DNA of 64,000 nt from a bacterium (GCA_028821265.1 JAPPGU010000085.1:51237-115236), one strand, 5' to 3'. Positions 43,089 through 53,086 are shown, counted from the stretch's first letter. Program-made: numbers and translations. Notes: generated by a model not told the origin, from the letters alone.

Positions 43089-44123
43089 ATGCCAACCATG
43101 AAGGCCGCACAGGTTCACGAAGACCTGAACCTGAACGTGAACGATGTGGAGAGACGATCTCCGGGACCCGGCGAGGCCCTGGTCCGGCTCCATGCGGCGG
43201 GGGTGTGCGCCACCGACCTGCATGTTCTCGAAGGGATGATCCAGCCAGACGAGTACCCAATGACCGTGGGACATGAGGCGGCCGGAGTGGTGGTCGAGGT
43301 CGGCGACGGATCGACCGTGTCGGTCGGCGACCGGGTGGCTGTCTACAACAAGATCTTCTGCGGCGCGTGCGAGCAGTGCCTGGTCGGTCGCCAGAACATC
43401 TGCGACAACGAGCCCGGGCAGTTCGGCTTCAACCTGGACGGAGGGTATGCGGAGTACATCACCGCTCCGGCCCGCAACCTGGTGGCGCTTCCCGACAACG
43501 TGGACTTCGGAACCGCCTCCGTCCTGGCATGCGCCGGTATGACCGCGGTCCATGCGGCCCGGCTCTCGAACATGAGCGTCGGCGAGACGGCCGTGGTGAA
43601 CGGCATCGGCGGCGTCGGCTCGATGGTCCTCCAGGTCGCTGTCCTGGCCGGCGCCCGGGTCCTCGCCGTCGCCGACACCGAGGACAAGCTGGAGATGGCC
43701 AGGTCGTACGGCGCCTCCGGAGGGGTGGTGGTGCCCGACGCCGCGGGCTACGACTACCTGCCCGACCGGATCCGTGAGTTGACGGGAGGCCGCGGTACCG
43801 ACCTGTTCTTCGAGTTGGTCGGTACCACCAAGACCATGCTGGCCGGCCTCCGCTCCCTGGCCAAGCACGGCCGGTTCGTTTCCACCGGGTACACAGGCGA
43901 GTCGCTGGAGGTCCATCCGATCGAGTTCATCCTGCCCGAGACCGTCTGGGTCTCCACCGTCGCAGCCACCGTTCGCGACCTGGACGACGCCATCCGCCTG
44001 GCCGCGGGCGGGCACATCTCGGTACCGGTGGCCGCCACCTACCCGCTCGACGGAGCGGGCGAAGCACTGGAGAACCTGAGGCAACGGCGGGTGCTCGGCC
44101 GCCAGATCCTCACCCTGGCCTGA
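43089..44123 (+). CDS. zinc-dependent alcohol dehydrogenase (MDR family)
   Basis: This 344-residue medium-chain dehydrogenase has catalytic zinc ligands Cys40 (GVCATDLH) and His62-Glu63 (GHEAAG), a complete structural-zinc loop CGACEQCLVGRQNIC (Cys91, 94, 97, 105), and a Rossmann motif GIGGVGSM. It oxidises an alcohol to an aldehyde with NAD(P). GGAGGT lies five bases before the ATG at 43089. The aldehyde dehydrogenase gene follows by 18 bp, so alcohol is probably taken to acid by the pair. Confidence 0.92.
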   Translation: MPTMKAAQVHEDLNLNVNDVERRSPGPGEALVRLHAAGVCATDLHVLEGMIQPDEYPMTVGHEAAGVVVEVGDGSTVSVGDRVAVYNKIFCGACEQCLVGRQNICDNEPGQFGFNLDGGYAEYITAPARNLVALPDNVDFGTASVLACAGMTAVHAARLSNMSVGETAVVNGIGGVGSMVLQVAVLAGARVLAVADTEDKLEMARSYGASGGVVVPDAAGYDYLPDRIRELTGGRGTDLFFELVGTTKTMLAGLRSLAKHGRFVSTGYTGESLEVHPIEFILPETVWVSTVAATVRDLDDAIRLAAGGHISVPVAATYPLDGAGEALENLRQRRVLGRQILTLA

Positions 44124-44141
44124 GAGGGGAGCAACCGGAAC

Positions 44142-45659
44142 ATGACCGTGATAGAACGCCCCAGCCTCGACTTCCTGACCCGACCCAAGCGCCTCTTCAT
44201 CGGCGGCGAATGGGTGGACGGAGTCGATACTTTCGAGACGACCGACCCCGCCACCGGCGAAGTACTGGCCGAGATACCGGTCGCCGGCCCGGACCAGGTC
44301 GACCAGGCCGTGGAGGCGGCGGCGCATGCCTTCGAGAACGGTTGGCGCGACATGGCGCCCACGGAGCGCCAGCGGCTCATCTGGGGTCTGGGCGACCTGC
44401 TGGACGAGCACAAGGACGAGTTCGCCGTGCTCGAGGTTCTCGACAACGGAAAGCCCCTGTGGGAGGCGGAGTTGGTCGACATCGCCCTGTCGATCGAGAT
44501 CCTCCGCTACTACGCGGGTTGGGCCACCAAGATCCACGGTGACCTGCTCCCGAACAGCATTCCCGGGTTGGTCAGCATTCGCAAGCGGGAGCCGATCGGC
44601 GTCGTGGCGGCCATAGCACCCTGGAACTTCCCGCTGCTCGAGATCATCTACAAGCTCGGACCGGCGCTGGCAGCCGGCTGCACCGTCGTCGGGAAACCTG
44701 CCACCTGGACGCCGCTCACCACACTGCGCTTCGCGGAACTGGTGAACGAGGCCGGGATCCCGCCGGGAGTGATCAACATCGTGACCGGTCCCGGTCCCGA
44801 GGTCGGAGGAGCGCTCGTGTCCCATCCGGGGATCGACAAGGTGGCCTTCACCGGTCAGACCAGTACCGGCCAGGAGATCCTCAGGCAGGCCATTCCCTCC
44901 CTCAAACGTGTTTCGCTGGAGCTGGGTGGGAAGAACCCCAACGTGGTCTTCGCGGACGCCCACCGGGAAGCCGCCATGGCGGGCGCGTTCGGAGGAGCGT
45001 TCTTCAACCAGGGCCAGGCCTGCGTGGCCGGATCCCGGCTGTTCGTGGAGGACTCGATCGCCGACGAGTTCGCCGAGGAACTGACCGAGAAGGCCAAGGG
45101 CGTGCGCCTCGGCCAGGGTCTGAACCCCGACTCCCAGATGGGCCCGCTGGTCTCGGCGTCCCACCGGGAGACGGTGAGAGGATTCGTCACCGTCGCCGGC
45201 GACGAAGGCGCCGACGTCGTGGCGGGCGGGCGGGACGCCAACGTGGAGGGTCTAGAGGGCGGGTACTTCCTGGAGCCGACGGTGATCGACCGGGTGACCA
45301 ACGACATGACAGTGGCCCAGGAGGAGATCTTCGGACCCGTGGTGTCGATCCTGCGGTTCTCCGATTGGGACGAACTCATCTCGCTGGCCAACGACGTAAG
45401 CTATGGACTCGCGGCCGGGGTGTGGACATCCGACGTCAACAAGGCGCTGAAGTTCGCAAACGCGGTGCGCGCCGGCACGGTGTGGATCAACACCTACGGC
45501 ATGTTCGACGTCGCCGTTCCGTTCGGCGGCCAGAAGATGTCGGGCTTCGGGGGACGTGAACTGGGCGAGGAGGCGCTGGACGCGTACCTCCAGCCCAAGT
45601 CGATCTGGATAGACACGGAGGCGGTGATCCCGACCCAGGGACAGGGCATCTCGCGCTGA
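44142..45659 (+). CDS. aldehyde dehydrogenase
   Basis: This 505-residue NAD(P)-dependent aldehyde dehydrogenase has Asn162 (PWNFP), FTGQTSTGQEI, general base Glu260 (LELGGKNPN) and nucleophile Cys294 (NQGQACVAGSR), with a C-terminal MSGFGGRELGEEALD that fits the betaine/phenylacetaldehyde-type group. It is co-transcribed with the zinc alcohol dehydrogenase. The substrate is unassigned. Confidence 0.94.
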   Translation: MTVIERPSLDFLTRPKRLFIGGEWVDGVDTFETTDPATGEVLAEIPVAGPDQVDQAVEAAAHAFENGWRDMAPTERQRLIWGLGDLLDEHKDEFAVLEVLDNGKPLWEAELVDIALSIEILRYYAGWATKIHGDLLPNSIPGLVSIRKREPIGVVAAIAPWNFPLLEIIYKLGPALAAGCTVVGKPATWTPLTTLRFAELVNEAGIPPGVINIVTGPGPEVGGALVSHPGIDKVAFTGQTSTGQEILRQAIPSLKRVSLELGGKNPNVVFADAHREAAMAGAFGGAFFNQGQACVAGSRLFVEDSIADEFAEELTEKAKGVRLGQGLNPDSQMGPLVSASHRETVRGFVTVAGDEGADVVAGGRDANVEGLEGGYFLEPTVIDRVTNDMTVAQEEIFGPVVSILRFSDWDELISLANDVSYGLAAGVWTSDVNKALKFANAVRAGTVWINTYGMFDVAVPFGGQKMSGFGGRELGEEALDAYLQPKSIWIDTEAVIPTQGQGISR

Positions 45660-45762
45660 CCCGAGGCCGCGCCGCCGGTTGGCTCGGCGGGCTGAGTACG
45701 CGCGGACACCCGACAGGGTGATCATCTATCGTTCCGGACGACCGCGGACAAGGAGGCTCGGG

Positions 45763-46623
45763 GTGGAGAAGCTCGTACAACCAGGCTGGCTAGAAGAGAA
45801 CAGGTCGGCCTCCGATCTACGCATCCTCGACTGCTCGGTGGTCTTCGAGAGGCCGGGCGGCGTGCTCAACATCGAGAGCGGCAGGCCCAGATGGGATCGG
45901 GAGCACATACCGGGAAGTGTCCATGTCGATCTCATGACCGAACTGGCCGACCAGACCGCGGAAGCCCTGTTCATGATGCCGTCCACCGATCAGTTCGTGT
46001 CCGTCATGGAGTCGGTCGGCGTCGGCGAGGGAACCAGGGTCGTCCTGTACGACTTCGACATCAACATGTGGGCCGCCAGGGTGTGGTGGATGCTCCACTC
46101 CATGGGCTTCGACGAGGCAGGGATCCTCGATGGCGGGCTGAGGCGCTGGAAGTCGGAGGGCCGGCGTGTGACCAGTGATCCTGCGCCGCGGCATCCGAGG
46201 GGCGCATTCACTGTCCGGCCCCGACCGGGCACCTTTGTCGGCAAGGAGGAAGTCCTCGCTGCTATCGAGGACGATGACGTCGCCTTAGTCGACGCCCTGC
46301 CGGCGGCCCACTACAACGGGACGATCCAGTTCTACCGGCGTCGCGGCCACATCCCGACCGCCGTCAACGTGCCGGCCGGTTCCCTCGTCGATCCCGACAC
46401 CCACGCCTATGCCGGCATCGACGAGCTGCGAAGCCGGGCCGCCCCCGCACTCGAGACCGGGTCCAGCCGGAAGATCGCCTACTGCGGAGGCGGCATCTCC
46501 GCCGCCAGCACGGCCTTCGCTCTTTCCCTCCTCGGTGTCGAGCAGGTTTCGATCTACGACGCCTCGATGGGCGAGTGGGCGAATGACCCTTCCTTGCCAC
46601 TCGAAGACCCGTCGTCCGGATGA
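45763..46623 (+). CDS. two-domain sulfurtransferase (rhodanese/3-mercaptopyruvate type)
   Basis: This 286-residue protein has tandem rhodanese domains. The N-terminal domain has lost its cysteine (YDFDI in the loop position) and is structural; the C-terminal domain carries Cys241 in the six-residue loop CGGGIS. A Gly-rich loop of this form is closer to 3-mercaptopyruvate sulfurtransferase (CGSGVT) than to thiosulfate rhodanese (CRKGVT). It moves sulfane sulfur to cyanide or thiols. GTG start with AAGGAGG six bases upstream. Confidence 0.9.
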   Translation: MEKLVQPGWLEENRSASDLRILDCSVVFERPGGVLNIESGRPRWDREHIPGSVHVDLMTELADQTAEALFMMPSTDQFVSVMESVGVGEGTRVVLYDFDINMWAARVWWMLHSMGFDEAGILDGGLRRWKSEGRRVTSDPAPRHPRGAFTVRPRPGTFVGKEEVLAAIEDDDVALVDALPAAHYNGTIQFYRRRGHIPTAVNVPAGSLVDPDTHAYAGIDELRSRAAPALETGSSRKIAYCGGGISAASTAFALSLLGVEQVSIYDASMGEWANDPSLPLEDPSSG

Positions 46624-46656
46624 TCCGAAGCGGTCTGCCGGCGAGAGAGGAGACGG

Positions 46657-47847
46657 GTGGGCGCTGACGCGATAGCGCGGACGGCGATCAAATCAGTGGA
46701 CCTCGATCTGGCCGTCGAGCTCTGCCGGGAGGTGTCGCGCATCCCGAGCGTCCTGGGCGAGGAGGGACCCCTGGCGGAGTTCATCGCCGGCACGCTCGGG
46801 GATCTCGGGTTCGAGCAGGTGGAACTCCAGCCCGTGCTGGCCGGCCGGCCCAACGCCATCGGGGAGCTCTCGTTCGGTCCGGGCCGGCGGGTGGTGCTCA
46901 CCGGCCACCTGGACACCAAGCCGGTCTCGCACGGCTGGACGGTCGCCGAACCGTACTCGGGCGATCTCGTGAGTGACCGCGTGTACGGCCACGGGATCAT
47001 GGACATGAAGGGGGCCCTCGCCTGCCAGATCGCGGCGGTGGCGGGACTGAAGGACGCCGGCCTCCCGCTCTCCGGTACAGCGGCCTTCGCGGCGGTGTCG
47101 GACCACATGGGGGACCAGCGGGGGTCGATCGCCTACTTCGAGGCCCATCCGGCCGACCTGTGCGTTCTGGGAGAGTTGAGCGAGAGCACCATCTGCCTGG
47201 GCCACCGCGGGCGGTACTACTTCGACATCCACGTCTACGGGCGCTCCGCGCATACCTGCCACAAGTATGACGCCGTGAACGCCAACTATCTGGCCGCGCT
47301 GGCGGTCATCGAGTTGGACGCCTCCCGGCTGGAGCCGCACCTCGAGCCCTGGGTGGCGGAGATGTTCGGGAGCGAGACGTTCATGTCACCAGGGCGGATC
47401 TACGGCGGGCTACCGCCGGGCGGCCCGTCCATGATCCCCGACGAGTGCGTGATCAGGGTCGACTGTCGCCCCCAGCCGGGTGTCAGCAAGGCGACGGTCC
47501 GGGCCGAGATCGACCGTGCCCTGGCCGCGGCGGCGGAAAAGGACTCCCGGTTCAGAGCCGAGGTGGTGCTCGCCGACGAGAAGCCCGGCCATCTCGTGGA
47601 TCGGGAGTCCGATGTGGTGACCCTGATGATGGAGGCTGTCCGGGCGGCGCGGCCGGGACAGGAGCCGTCGCTGCGGGTCGAGGGCTGGCTGGGCGACACC
47701 TCCAGCTTCGGGCCGCTGGTCGAGACGGTGATCTTCGGTCCGGGTGGGGAACCCGTCTACGCGGCCGACGAGAACCTCTCCGTCCCCGACATACACGACG
47801 CCGCCAAGGTTTACGCCGCGTTCGCAGCATTGGCTCTCTCGGCATGA
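46657..47847 (+). CDS. M20-family metallopeptidase/deacylase (ArgE/DapE-like)
   Basis: This 396-residue M20 hydrolase has zinc-site motifs GHLDTKP (His and Asp), GHGIMDMKGALA (bridging Asp) and the Glu in LGELSEST. The inserted lid domain begins near YFDIHVYGRSAHTCHKYD. Such enzymes remove acyl groups from amino acids or cleave dipeptides. GTG start after AGGAG. It begins a run of overlapping genes leading to the mutase subunits. Confidence 0.87.
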   Translation: MGADAIARTAIKSVDLDLAVELCREVSRIPSVLGEEGPLAEFIAGTLGDLGFEQVELQPVLAGRPNAIGELSFGPGRRVVLTGHLDTKPVSHGWTVAEPYSGDLVSDRVYGHGIMDMKGALACQIAAVAGLKDAGLPLSGTAAFAAVSDHMGDQRGSIAYFEAHPADLCVLGELSESTICLGHRGRYYFDIHVYGRSAHTCHKYDAVNANYLAALAVIELDASRLEPHLEPWVAEMFGSETFMSPGRIYGGLPPGGPSMIPDECVIRVDCRPQPGVSKATVRAEIDRALAAAAEKDSRFRAEVVLADEKPGHLVDRESDVVTLMMEAVRAARPGQEPSLRVEGWLGDTSSFGPLVETVIFGPGGEPVYAADENLSVPDIHDAAKVYAAFAALALSA

Positions 47848-48806
47848 AGTACCCGGGTTTCGACACCGTGCTCGACTCGTGCCTGCGAATACGGCCGGGT
47901 GAGGAGGTTCTGCTGCTGACCGACGAGGGCACGGACGCGCAGGTCGTGGCCGGGCTCGTGGATGGGGTGTCGTCCCGGAGGGCCGTCCCTGTCATTGCCG
48001 CCATGCGGATGCCCTTCATTCCGGGTGCCGAGCCACCCGCGGCGGTGGCCGCCGCCCTCCTATCGGCCGGCGCCGCCATCGAGCTGACCAGCCTGTTCAT
48101 CGGATCGAGCCGGGCCCGTCAGCGCGCCTCGGCGGCCGGGGTCAGGTACCTGGCGATGCCCGGCGTCGAGTTGGGCACATTCCGCTCCGGAGGCCCCCTG
48201 ACGGTCGACTTCGACTCCCAGCGTGCCGTCGCCGTCAAGGTGGGAACCGCTTGGGATCGCGGGTCCGGGTTCAGGCTCACCAGCCCCGCCGGGACCGATC
48301 TGCGAGGCTCGATCGAGAACAGGGCCGGACGCGTGCTGGACGGGATCGCCCGGGCCGACGGCCAGTACATGGCGCCACCCGACATCGAGGCCGGCACCGC
48401 GCCGGTCGAGGAAACCACCTCCGGAGTTGCCGTGATCGACGGCGACCTGCTCTTCATGGGCAGAGGACCCCTTCCCGAGCCGGTCGTGATGCACTTTGAG
48501 GACGGACGGATGGTGGGTGTGGAGGGCACCCACCGGAACCGGCTCCTCGAGATGATCGCTCGATGTGACGACGACCGGATGAGCAACCTCGCCGAGGTCT
48601 CCATGGGCCTAAACCCGCTCGGAACCATCTGCGGGGTCCCCATGGAGACCGAGTCGGCGCTGGGGACGGCCCACATAGCCCTCGGCAACTCCATCGCCTA
48701 CGGAGGGACGGTCGACGCAACCGCCCATCTCGACTGCGTGATGGCGGCCGCCACCCTCGAGATCGACGGCGAGGTGGTGATCAGCGACGGGGAGTTGACG
48801 GAGTGA
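47844..48806 (+). CDS. M29-like aminopeptidase family protein
   Basis: This 320-residue protein resembles the thermophilic aminopeptidase (M29) group, which also includes 2,5-dihydroxypyridine dioxygenases. Motifs include LRIRPGEEVLLLTD near the start, LAEVSMGLNP, ALGTAHIALGNS and TAHLDCVM, which match the Glu, His and Asp metal positions. The ATG at 47844 overlaps the M20 stop. The reaction, peptidase or ring dioxygenase, cannot be decided from sequence. Confidence 0.75.
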   Translation: MKYPGFDTVLDSCLRIRPGEEVLLLTDEGTDAQVVAGLVDGVSSRRAVPVIAAMRMPFIPGAEPPAAVAAALLSAGAAIELTSLFIGSSRARQRASAAGVRYLAMPGVELGTFRSGGPLTVDFDSQRAVAVKVGTAWDRGSGFRLTSPAGTDLRGSIENRAGRVLDGIARADGQYMAPPDIEAGTAPVEETTSGVAVIDGDLLFMGRGPLPEPVVMHFEDGRMVGVEGTHRNRLLEMIARCDDDRMSNLAEVSMGLNPLGTICGVPMETESALGTAHIALGNSIAYGGTVDATAHLDCVMAAATLEIDGEVVISDGELTE

Positions 48807-49207
48807 AAAGGCCCCGGATCCTCCTGGCCAAGCCCGGTCTCGACGGCCACGACCGCGGCGTGAAGGTCATCGCGATGGCCCTCCGCGATGCCGGCGCCGA
48901 GGTGATCTTTCTCGGCCTCCGGCAATCACCGGAGCGGATCATCACCGCGGCGATCGAAGAGAGCGCGGACGTGATCGGCATCTCGGTGCTCTCCGGAGCC
49001 CACCTTGCTCTGGGTCGTCAACTGGTCGAGGAACGAGGCAAGGCCGGTATTGCGGACGTTCCGATCGTCATAGGCGGGACTATTCCCGAGGCGGACGCCA
49101 ACGCGCTGAGGGAGACCGGGATCTCCCGGGTATTTCCGGTCGGATCCCCCCTGGATGAGGTGGTGGACGGGATGTTCCGCGAGGCCTCCGCCGCCGTCGC
49201 GCCATGA
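48803..49207 (+). CDS. cobalamin-binding subunit of acyl-CoA mutase
   Basis: This 134-residue B12-binding protein has the base-off motif DGHDRG with His16 as lower cobalt ligand, IGISVLSGAH and VIGGTIPEADA. It corresponds to the small C-terminal chain of split methylmalonyl-CoA or isobutyryl-CoA type mutases. The GTG overlaps the preceding stop, and its own stop overlaps the start of the catalytic chain, so the two subunits are made together. Confidence 0.92.
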   Translation: MKRPRILLAKPGLDGHDRGVKVIAMALRDAGAEVIFLGLRQSPERIITAAIEESADVIGISVLSGAHLALGRQLVEERGKAGIADVPIVIGGTIPEADANALRETGISRVFPVGSPLDEVVDGMFREASAAVAP

Positions 49208-50796
49208 CCGGCGAGCGCCGTACCGACTCGGGCATCCCGGTCGCTCCCCTCTACACGCAGGACGATCTGGAGGGGTTTCGGCCCGATGAACATCTGGGGC
49301 TCCCCGGCCACCCGCCCTTCACCAGGGGGCCCTACGAGACGATGTACCGGGGGCGCCTCTGGACGATGCGCCAGTTCGCCGGGTACGGCAGCGCCGAGGA
49401 CGCCAACGATCGCTTCCGCTTCCTGCTGGAACAGGGCCAGACCGCGCTCTCGGTCGCCTTCGACCTTCCGACCCAACTCGGCTACGACTCCTCACATCCC
49501 ATGGCCCGCGCCGAGGTCGGCCGGGTGGGGGTGGCCATCGACACCGCCGACGACATGGCCGGGTTGTTCGAAGGTCTGCCTCTCGACAAGCTCTCGGTGA
49601 ACTTCACCATCAACGCCACGGCGCCGATCATCCTGGCCTTCTACCTGGTGACGGCCGAGCGTCAGGGCGCGTCCTATGGGGACCTGTCGGGAACGCTCCA
49701 GAACGATCTGCTCAAGGAGTTCCTGGCCCGCAAGGCCTTCATCTTTCCACCGGCAGCGTCCATGCGGCTGGTGGCGGACATCGTCGAGTGGTCGTCCGAA
49801 CACCTGCCCCGCTTCAACCCGATCTCCGTAACCGGGTATCACGCCAGGGAGGCCGGTTGCAATGCCGTCCAGGAGCTGGGCCTGACCATGTCATCCGCCA
49901 TCGCCTACGCCGAGGAACTGCAGGCCCGAGGACTCCCGTTCGACTCCTTCGCGCCCCGGTTCTCATTCCACTTCGCCACCACCATGAACCTGTTCGAGGA
50001 AGTCGCCAAGCTGAGGGCGGCCCGGCGACTCTGGCACGACACGGCCACCACCCGCTTCGGCGCCCAGGACCCCCGCTCCGCACGGCTTCGCTTCTTCTCC
50101 GGGAACTCCGGAACCACCCTCACCGCCGCACAGCCTCTCAACAACATCATCCGCTCGACCATCCAGTGCCTGGGCGCCGTGCTGGGCGGCGCCCAGTCCA
50201 TACACGTGATGGGCTATGACGAGGCCTACGAACTACCCACCGAGGAGGCCGTCACGCTGTCCCTGCGGACGCAGCAGATCGTGGCGCACGAGTCCGGGGT
50301 CGCCGATACGGTCGACGCCCTGGCGGGCTCCTATTACGTCGAGTGGCTCACCGGCGAGGTGGAGCGCCGGGCGCGCGAGGTCATGAAGGCCGTGGAGGAA
50401 CTGGGAGGAGCGGTCAAGGCACTCGAGTCGGGTACACCCCAGCGGTGGATAGCGGCGGAGGCCTACCGGACGGAGCGGGAGATCGCCGACGGATCCAGGG
50501 TTCGGGTGGGCGTGAACCGTTACGTGGACGGCTCGCAGGCACAGCACGAGCCCCGCCTGTTCACGCTGAATCCCGAGATCGGGGAACTCCAGATCGCTCG
50601 GACGGAACGGAGAAAGGCCGCCCGGGACGAGCCGGCGGCCGTCGCGACGCTCGCGGCCCTGCGGGAGGCTCTTCGCAGCGGAGCCAACGTCATGCCCCCG
50701 ATCCTGGACTGCGCGAGGGTCGGAGTGACGCTGGGTGAGATGAGCGACGTGATGCGGGACGAGTTCGGCGAGTTCCGGGAACCGAGTCCCTGGTGA
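49204..50796 (+). CDS. methylmalonyl-CoA mutase-family catalytic subunit
   Basis: This 530-residue TIM-barrel chain of the methylmalonyl-CoA mutase family contains RGPYETMYRGRLWTMRQFAG, SVAFDLPTQLGYDSSHPM, NFTINATAPIILAFY, SGTLQNDLLKEF, PPAASMRLVADIVEW and SGNSGTTLTAAQPLNNIIRS. It interconverts carbon skeletons of acyl-CoAs by a radical route with adenosylcobalamin held by the small subunit. Whether it acts on methylmalonyl-CoA, isobutyryl-CoA or another acyl-CoA is not settled; the epimerase-like gene at the end of the operon favours methylmalonyl- or ethylmalonyl-type substrates. Confidence 0.9.
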   Translation: MTGERRTDSGIPVAPLYTQDDLEGFRPDEHLGLPGHPPFTRGPYETMYRGRLWTMRQFAGYGSAEDANDRFRFLLEQGQTALSVAFDLPTQLGYDSSHPMARAEVGRVGVAIDTADDMAGLFEGLPLDKLSVNFTINATAPIILAFYLVTAERQGASYGDLSGTLQNDLLKEFLARKAFIFPPAASMRLVADIVEWSSEHLPRFNPISVTGYHAREAGCNAVQELGLTMSSAIAYAEELQARGLPFDSFAPRFSFHFATTMNLFEEVAKLRAARRLWHDTATTRFGAQDPRSARLRFFSGNSGTTLTAAQPLNNIIRSTIQCLGAVLGGAQSIHVMGYDEAYELPTEEAVTLSLRTQQIVAHESGVADTVDALAGSYYVEWLTGEVERRAREVMKAVEELGGAVKALESGTPQRWIAAEAYRTEREIADGSRVRVGVNRYVDGSQAQHEPRLFTLNPEIGELQIARTERRKAARDEPAAVATLAALREALRSGANVMPPILDCARVGVTLGEMSDVMRDEFGEFREPSPW

Positions 50797-52001
50797 GCGG
50801 AGGGGGCATGCTGGACGGCCTCCGGGTGGTGGACCTGACCAGGTTCGTCTCGGGGGCGTACGCCTCCTTCATCCTGGCGACCCTGGGCGCGGAGGTCCTC
50901 AAGATCGAGGGCCCGGCGGGAGGCGACCCCTACCGGAACCAGGGAACGGCGCGCGTGGGGGACGAGTCGGTGCTGTTCATGACCCTCAACAGCGCCAAGA
51001 AGAGCATCGCTCTCGACTTCCGGGCGGAGGATGCCCGCCCCGCCATGGATGCGCTGCTGTCCTCCGCGGATGTCCTGCTGGAAAACGGACGGCCCGGCAG
51101 CCTCGCCAAGTACGGGCTCGACTACCCATCTGTCCACGCCCGTTTCCCCTCCCTCGTCTACGGGTCGGTCTCCGGCTTCGGGGACGTGGGTCCCGACGCC
51201 GGGAAGGGTGGGTTCGATCTCATTCTCCAGGCGTCCGGCGGCCTGATGAGCGTCACCGGCCATCAATCCACGGGCCCCGCCAAGATCGGGGTCCCGGTCA
51301 CCGACGTCGGCGCCGGTCTCGCCTGCGTCGTCGGGGTGCTCGCCGCGCTGGCGGAACGGGAACGAACCGGCCTCGGGCGCCAGGTCTCCACGTCGCTGCT
51401 CGAGTTCTCGCTGGCCGCGCTGGCCACGGTTGCGACGGCGTACCTCGTGAACGGCGAGCTGCCGGGCCTGCTGGGCAGCCACTCCCCCACCTTCGCTCCC
51501 TACGGAGCATTCCGTGCCCGCGACGGACACTTCGTGGCAGCCGGCGCCGGATCGGAGGCGCTGTGGCGCCGCTTCTGCGAGACGCTCGGTGCCGCGCACC
51601 TGGTGGAAGACCCCCGCTTCGCCGACAACGCCTCCCGGGTGGCGGCTCGTGATGAACTGACCGCCGAGATCGAGTCGATCACCACCCGGAAGGACGTCGC
51701 GGAGTGGCTGGCCCTGTTCGCAGAGGCTCAGGTGCCCGCGGACCGTATCAACGACATCGGCCGGGTGCTGGACGGGTCCCAGGCGCGGGCGCTCGGCTCG
51801 GTCCAGACGCTGGTGCACGACCTGGCGGGCGCCTACCCTGCGATCGGCCTGCCGCTCCGGATCGACCGCGAACCGCTACCGATCCCCGGGCCTGCGCCCC
51901 TCCTCGGCCAGCACACGCGGGAGTCGCTCCTCCAGGCCGGAATGGAGCCCGCCTACGTCGATGCCCTCATCGCTGGCCGGATGGCGGCCGAGCCGGGATG
52001 A
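50793..52001 (+). CDS. type III CoA-transferase (CaiB/BaiF family)
   Basis: This 402-residue family III CoA-transferase begins LDGLRVVDLTRFVSGAYASF and contains LKIEGPAGGDP and GVPVTDVGAGLACVVGVL, where Asp171 is the residue that forms the mixed anhydride in FRC/CaiB. It would move CoA between organic acids, avoiding ATP cost. Its GTG is in the mutase stop codon, so it probably supplies or releases the mutase substrate acid. Confidence 0.92.
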   Translation: MSGGGMLDGLRVVDLTRFVSGAYASFILATLGAEVLKIEGPAGGDPYRNQGTARVGDESVLFMTLNSAKKSIALDFRAEDARPAMDALLSSADVLLENGRPGSLAKYGLDYPSVHARFPSLVYGSVSGFGDVGPDAGKGGFDLILQASGGLMSVTGHQSTGPAKIGVPVTDVGAGLACVVGVLAALAERERTGLGRQVSTSLLEFSLAALATVATAYLVNGELPGLLGSHSPTFAPYGAFRARDGHFVAAGAGSEALWRRFCETLGAAHLVEDPRFADNASRVAARDELTAEIESITTRKDVAEWLALFAEAQVPADRINDIGRVLDGSQARALGSVQTLVHDLAGAYPAIGLPLRIDREPLPIPGPAPLLGQHTRESLLQAGMEPAYVDALIAGRMAAEPG

Positions 52002-53086
52002 CCGATGCAGCTGCGGTCGTCCTCGCGCGTACCGTCGAGTTGGCGGCGGTCCCGGCCCCTCCCCTCGACGAGGCCGACCGGGCGGAGGTCGTGGCCCGAT
52101 GGTGGCGCGCGGACGGGCTGCGACCGCGCGTTGACCGGGTGGGGAACGTTGTCGCGCGACTCCGCATGGGCGAAGGTCCGGCAACGTTCGTAGCCGCCCA
52201 CCTCGACACGGTCTTCGGCCGGGACATCCCCCATGGAACCGAGCAGCGGGACGGCCGGCTCTACGGCATCGGGGTCGGTGACAACACCGTGGCCGTCGCA
52301 GCCCTATCTCTGCTCGACCGCCTCCTTCCGAAGGACTTGTCGCGGCCCGTGTGGATAGCTGCCACCACCGCCGAGGAGGGCCTGGGCAACCTCGCCGGAG
52401 CGCTTCACCTCGTGGGGCATCCTCCCGCCGGGATGGGCGTTCTCATCGCCCTGGAGGGCAACTACCTCGGGCGCGTGGCGACGGTGGGTGTCGGATCGAT
52501 CCGCTGGCTGCTCGAACTCGAGGGTCCCGGAGGGCATTCCTGGGAGGCCGCCGACGCCCCCAGCGCCATCCACGACCTGGCGAGGATCATCGTGAGTCTG
52601 GAAGGCCTACTCCCGGGCGCCAGGGCCCGAGCGCGGTCTTCTCTCAACGTCGGGCAGATCGAGGGCGGCGAGTCGATCAACGCCCGCGCCCGCCGCGCCG
52701 CCCTTCGGGTGGACATTCGCTCCGCCGACCCGACGGTCCTGGTCGACCTCGACTCCGCGGCGCGCCGCGTGGTGGACTCTGGAACACAGCTGGCGACCAC
52801 CTACAAGGAACTGGGTAAGCGACCGGCGGGATCGATCACGGAGACGCATCCCTTGGTGGCGGCCGCCGACGCGGCCCTGGCCGCCGTCGGGATCGATCCG
52901 GAACACGTTGCAGCCAGCACCGACGCCAACGCGGCCTACGCGGCCGGGATCCCGGCGGTCACCATCGGCATCACCTTCGGATCCGGCGAGCACACCCCCG
53001 GGGAGTGGATCGAGACCGGACCGATCGGGACCGGGCTCGCCGCCCTGGCCGATACCATCGTCCGGTACGACAGGAAGGCAGGATGA
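51998..53086 (+). CDS. M20-family hydrolase, second copy in operon
   Basis: This 362-residue M20 metallohydrolase has AAHLDTVFGRD (His and Asp), IGVGDNTVAV (bridging Asp), TTAEEGLGN (Glu pair) and GPGGHSWEAADAPSAIH at the start of the dimerisation domain. It is only distantly related to the M20 protein at 46657. It overlaps the CoA-transferase stop (ATGA). The substrate is probably an N-acyl or peptide-like compound, as for the other hydrolases of the operon. Confidence 0.85.
   Translation: MTDAAAVVLARTVELAAVPAPPLDEADRAEVVARWWRADGLRPRVDRVGNVVARLRMGEGPATFVAAHLDTVFGRDIPHGTEQRDGRLYGIGVGDNTVAVAALSLLDRLLPKDLSRPVWIAATTAEEGLGNLAGALHLVGHPPAGMGVLIALEGNYLGRVATVGVGSIRWLLELEGPGGHSWEAADAPSAIHDLARIIVSLEGLLPGARARARSSLNVGQIEGGESINARARRAALRVDIRSADPTVLVDLDSAARRVVDSGTQLATTYKELGKRPAGSITETHPLVAAADAALAAVGIDPEHVAASTDANAAYAAGIPAVTIGITFGSGEHTPGEWIETGPIGTGLAALADTIVRYDRKAG

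Noticed and set aside
43083..45164. 693-codon open frame on the minus strand across the alcohol and aldehyde dehydrogenase genes
   Set aside because: The opposite strand holds two complete, motif-verified enzymes. The antisense product has no recognisable fold or ribosome site.
46624..46656. Search for a cobalamin riboswitch ahead of the B12-mutase operon
   Set aside because: Only 33 bases separate the sulfurtransferase and M20 genes, and no B12-box-like sequence is visible there or in the next upstream gap.
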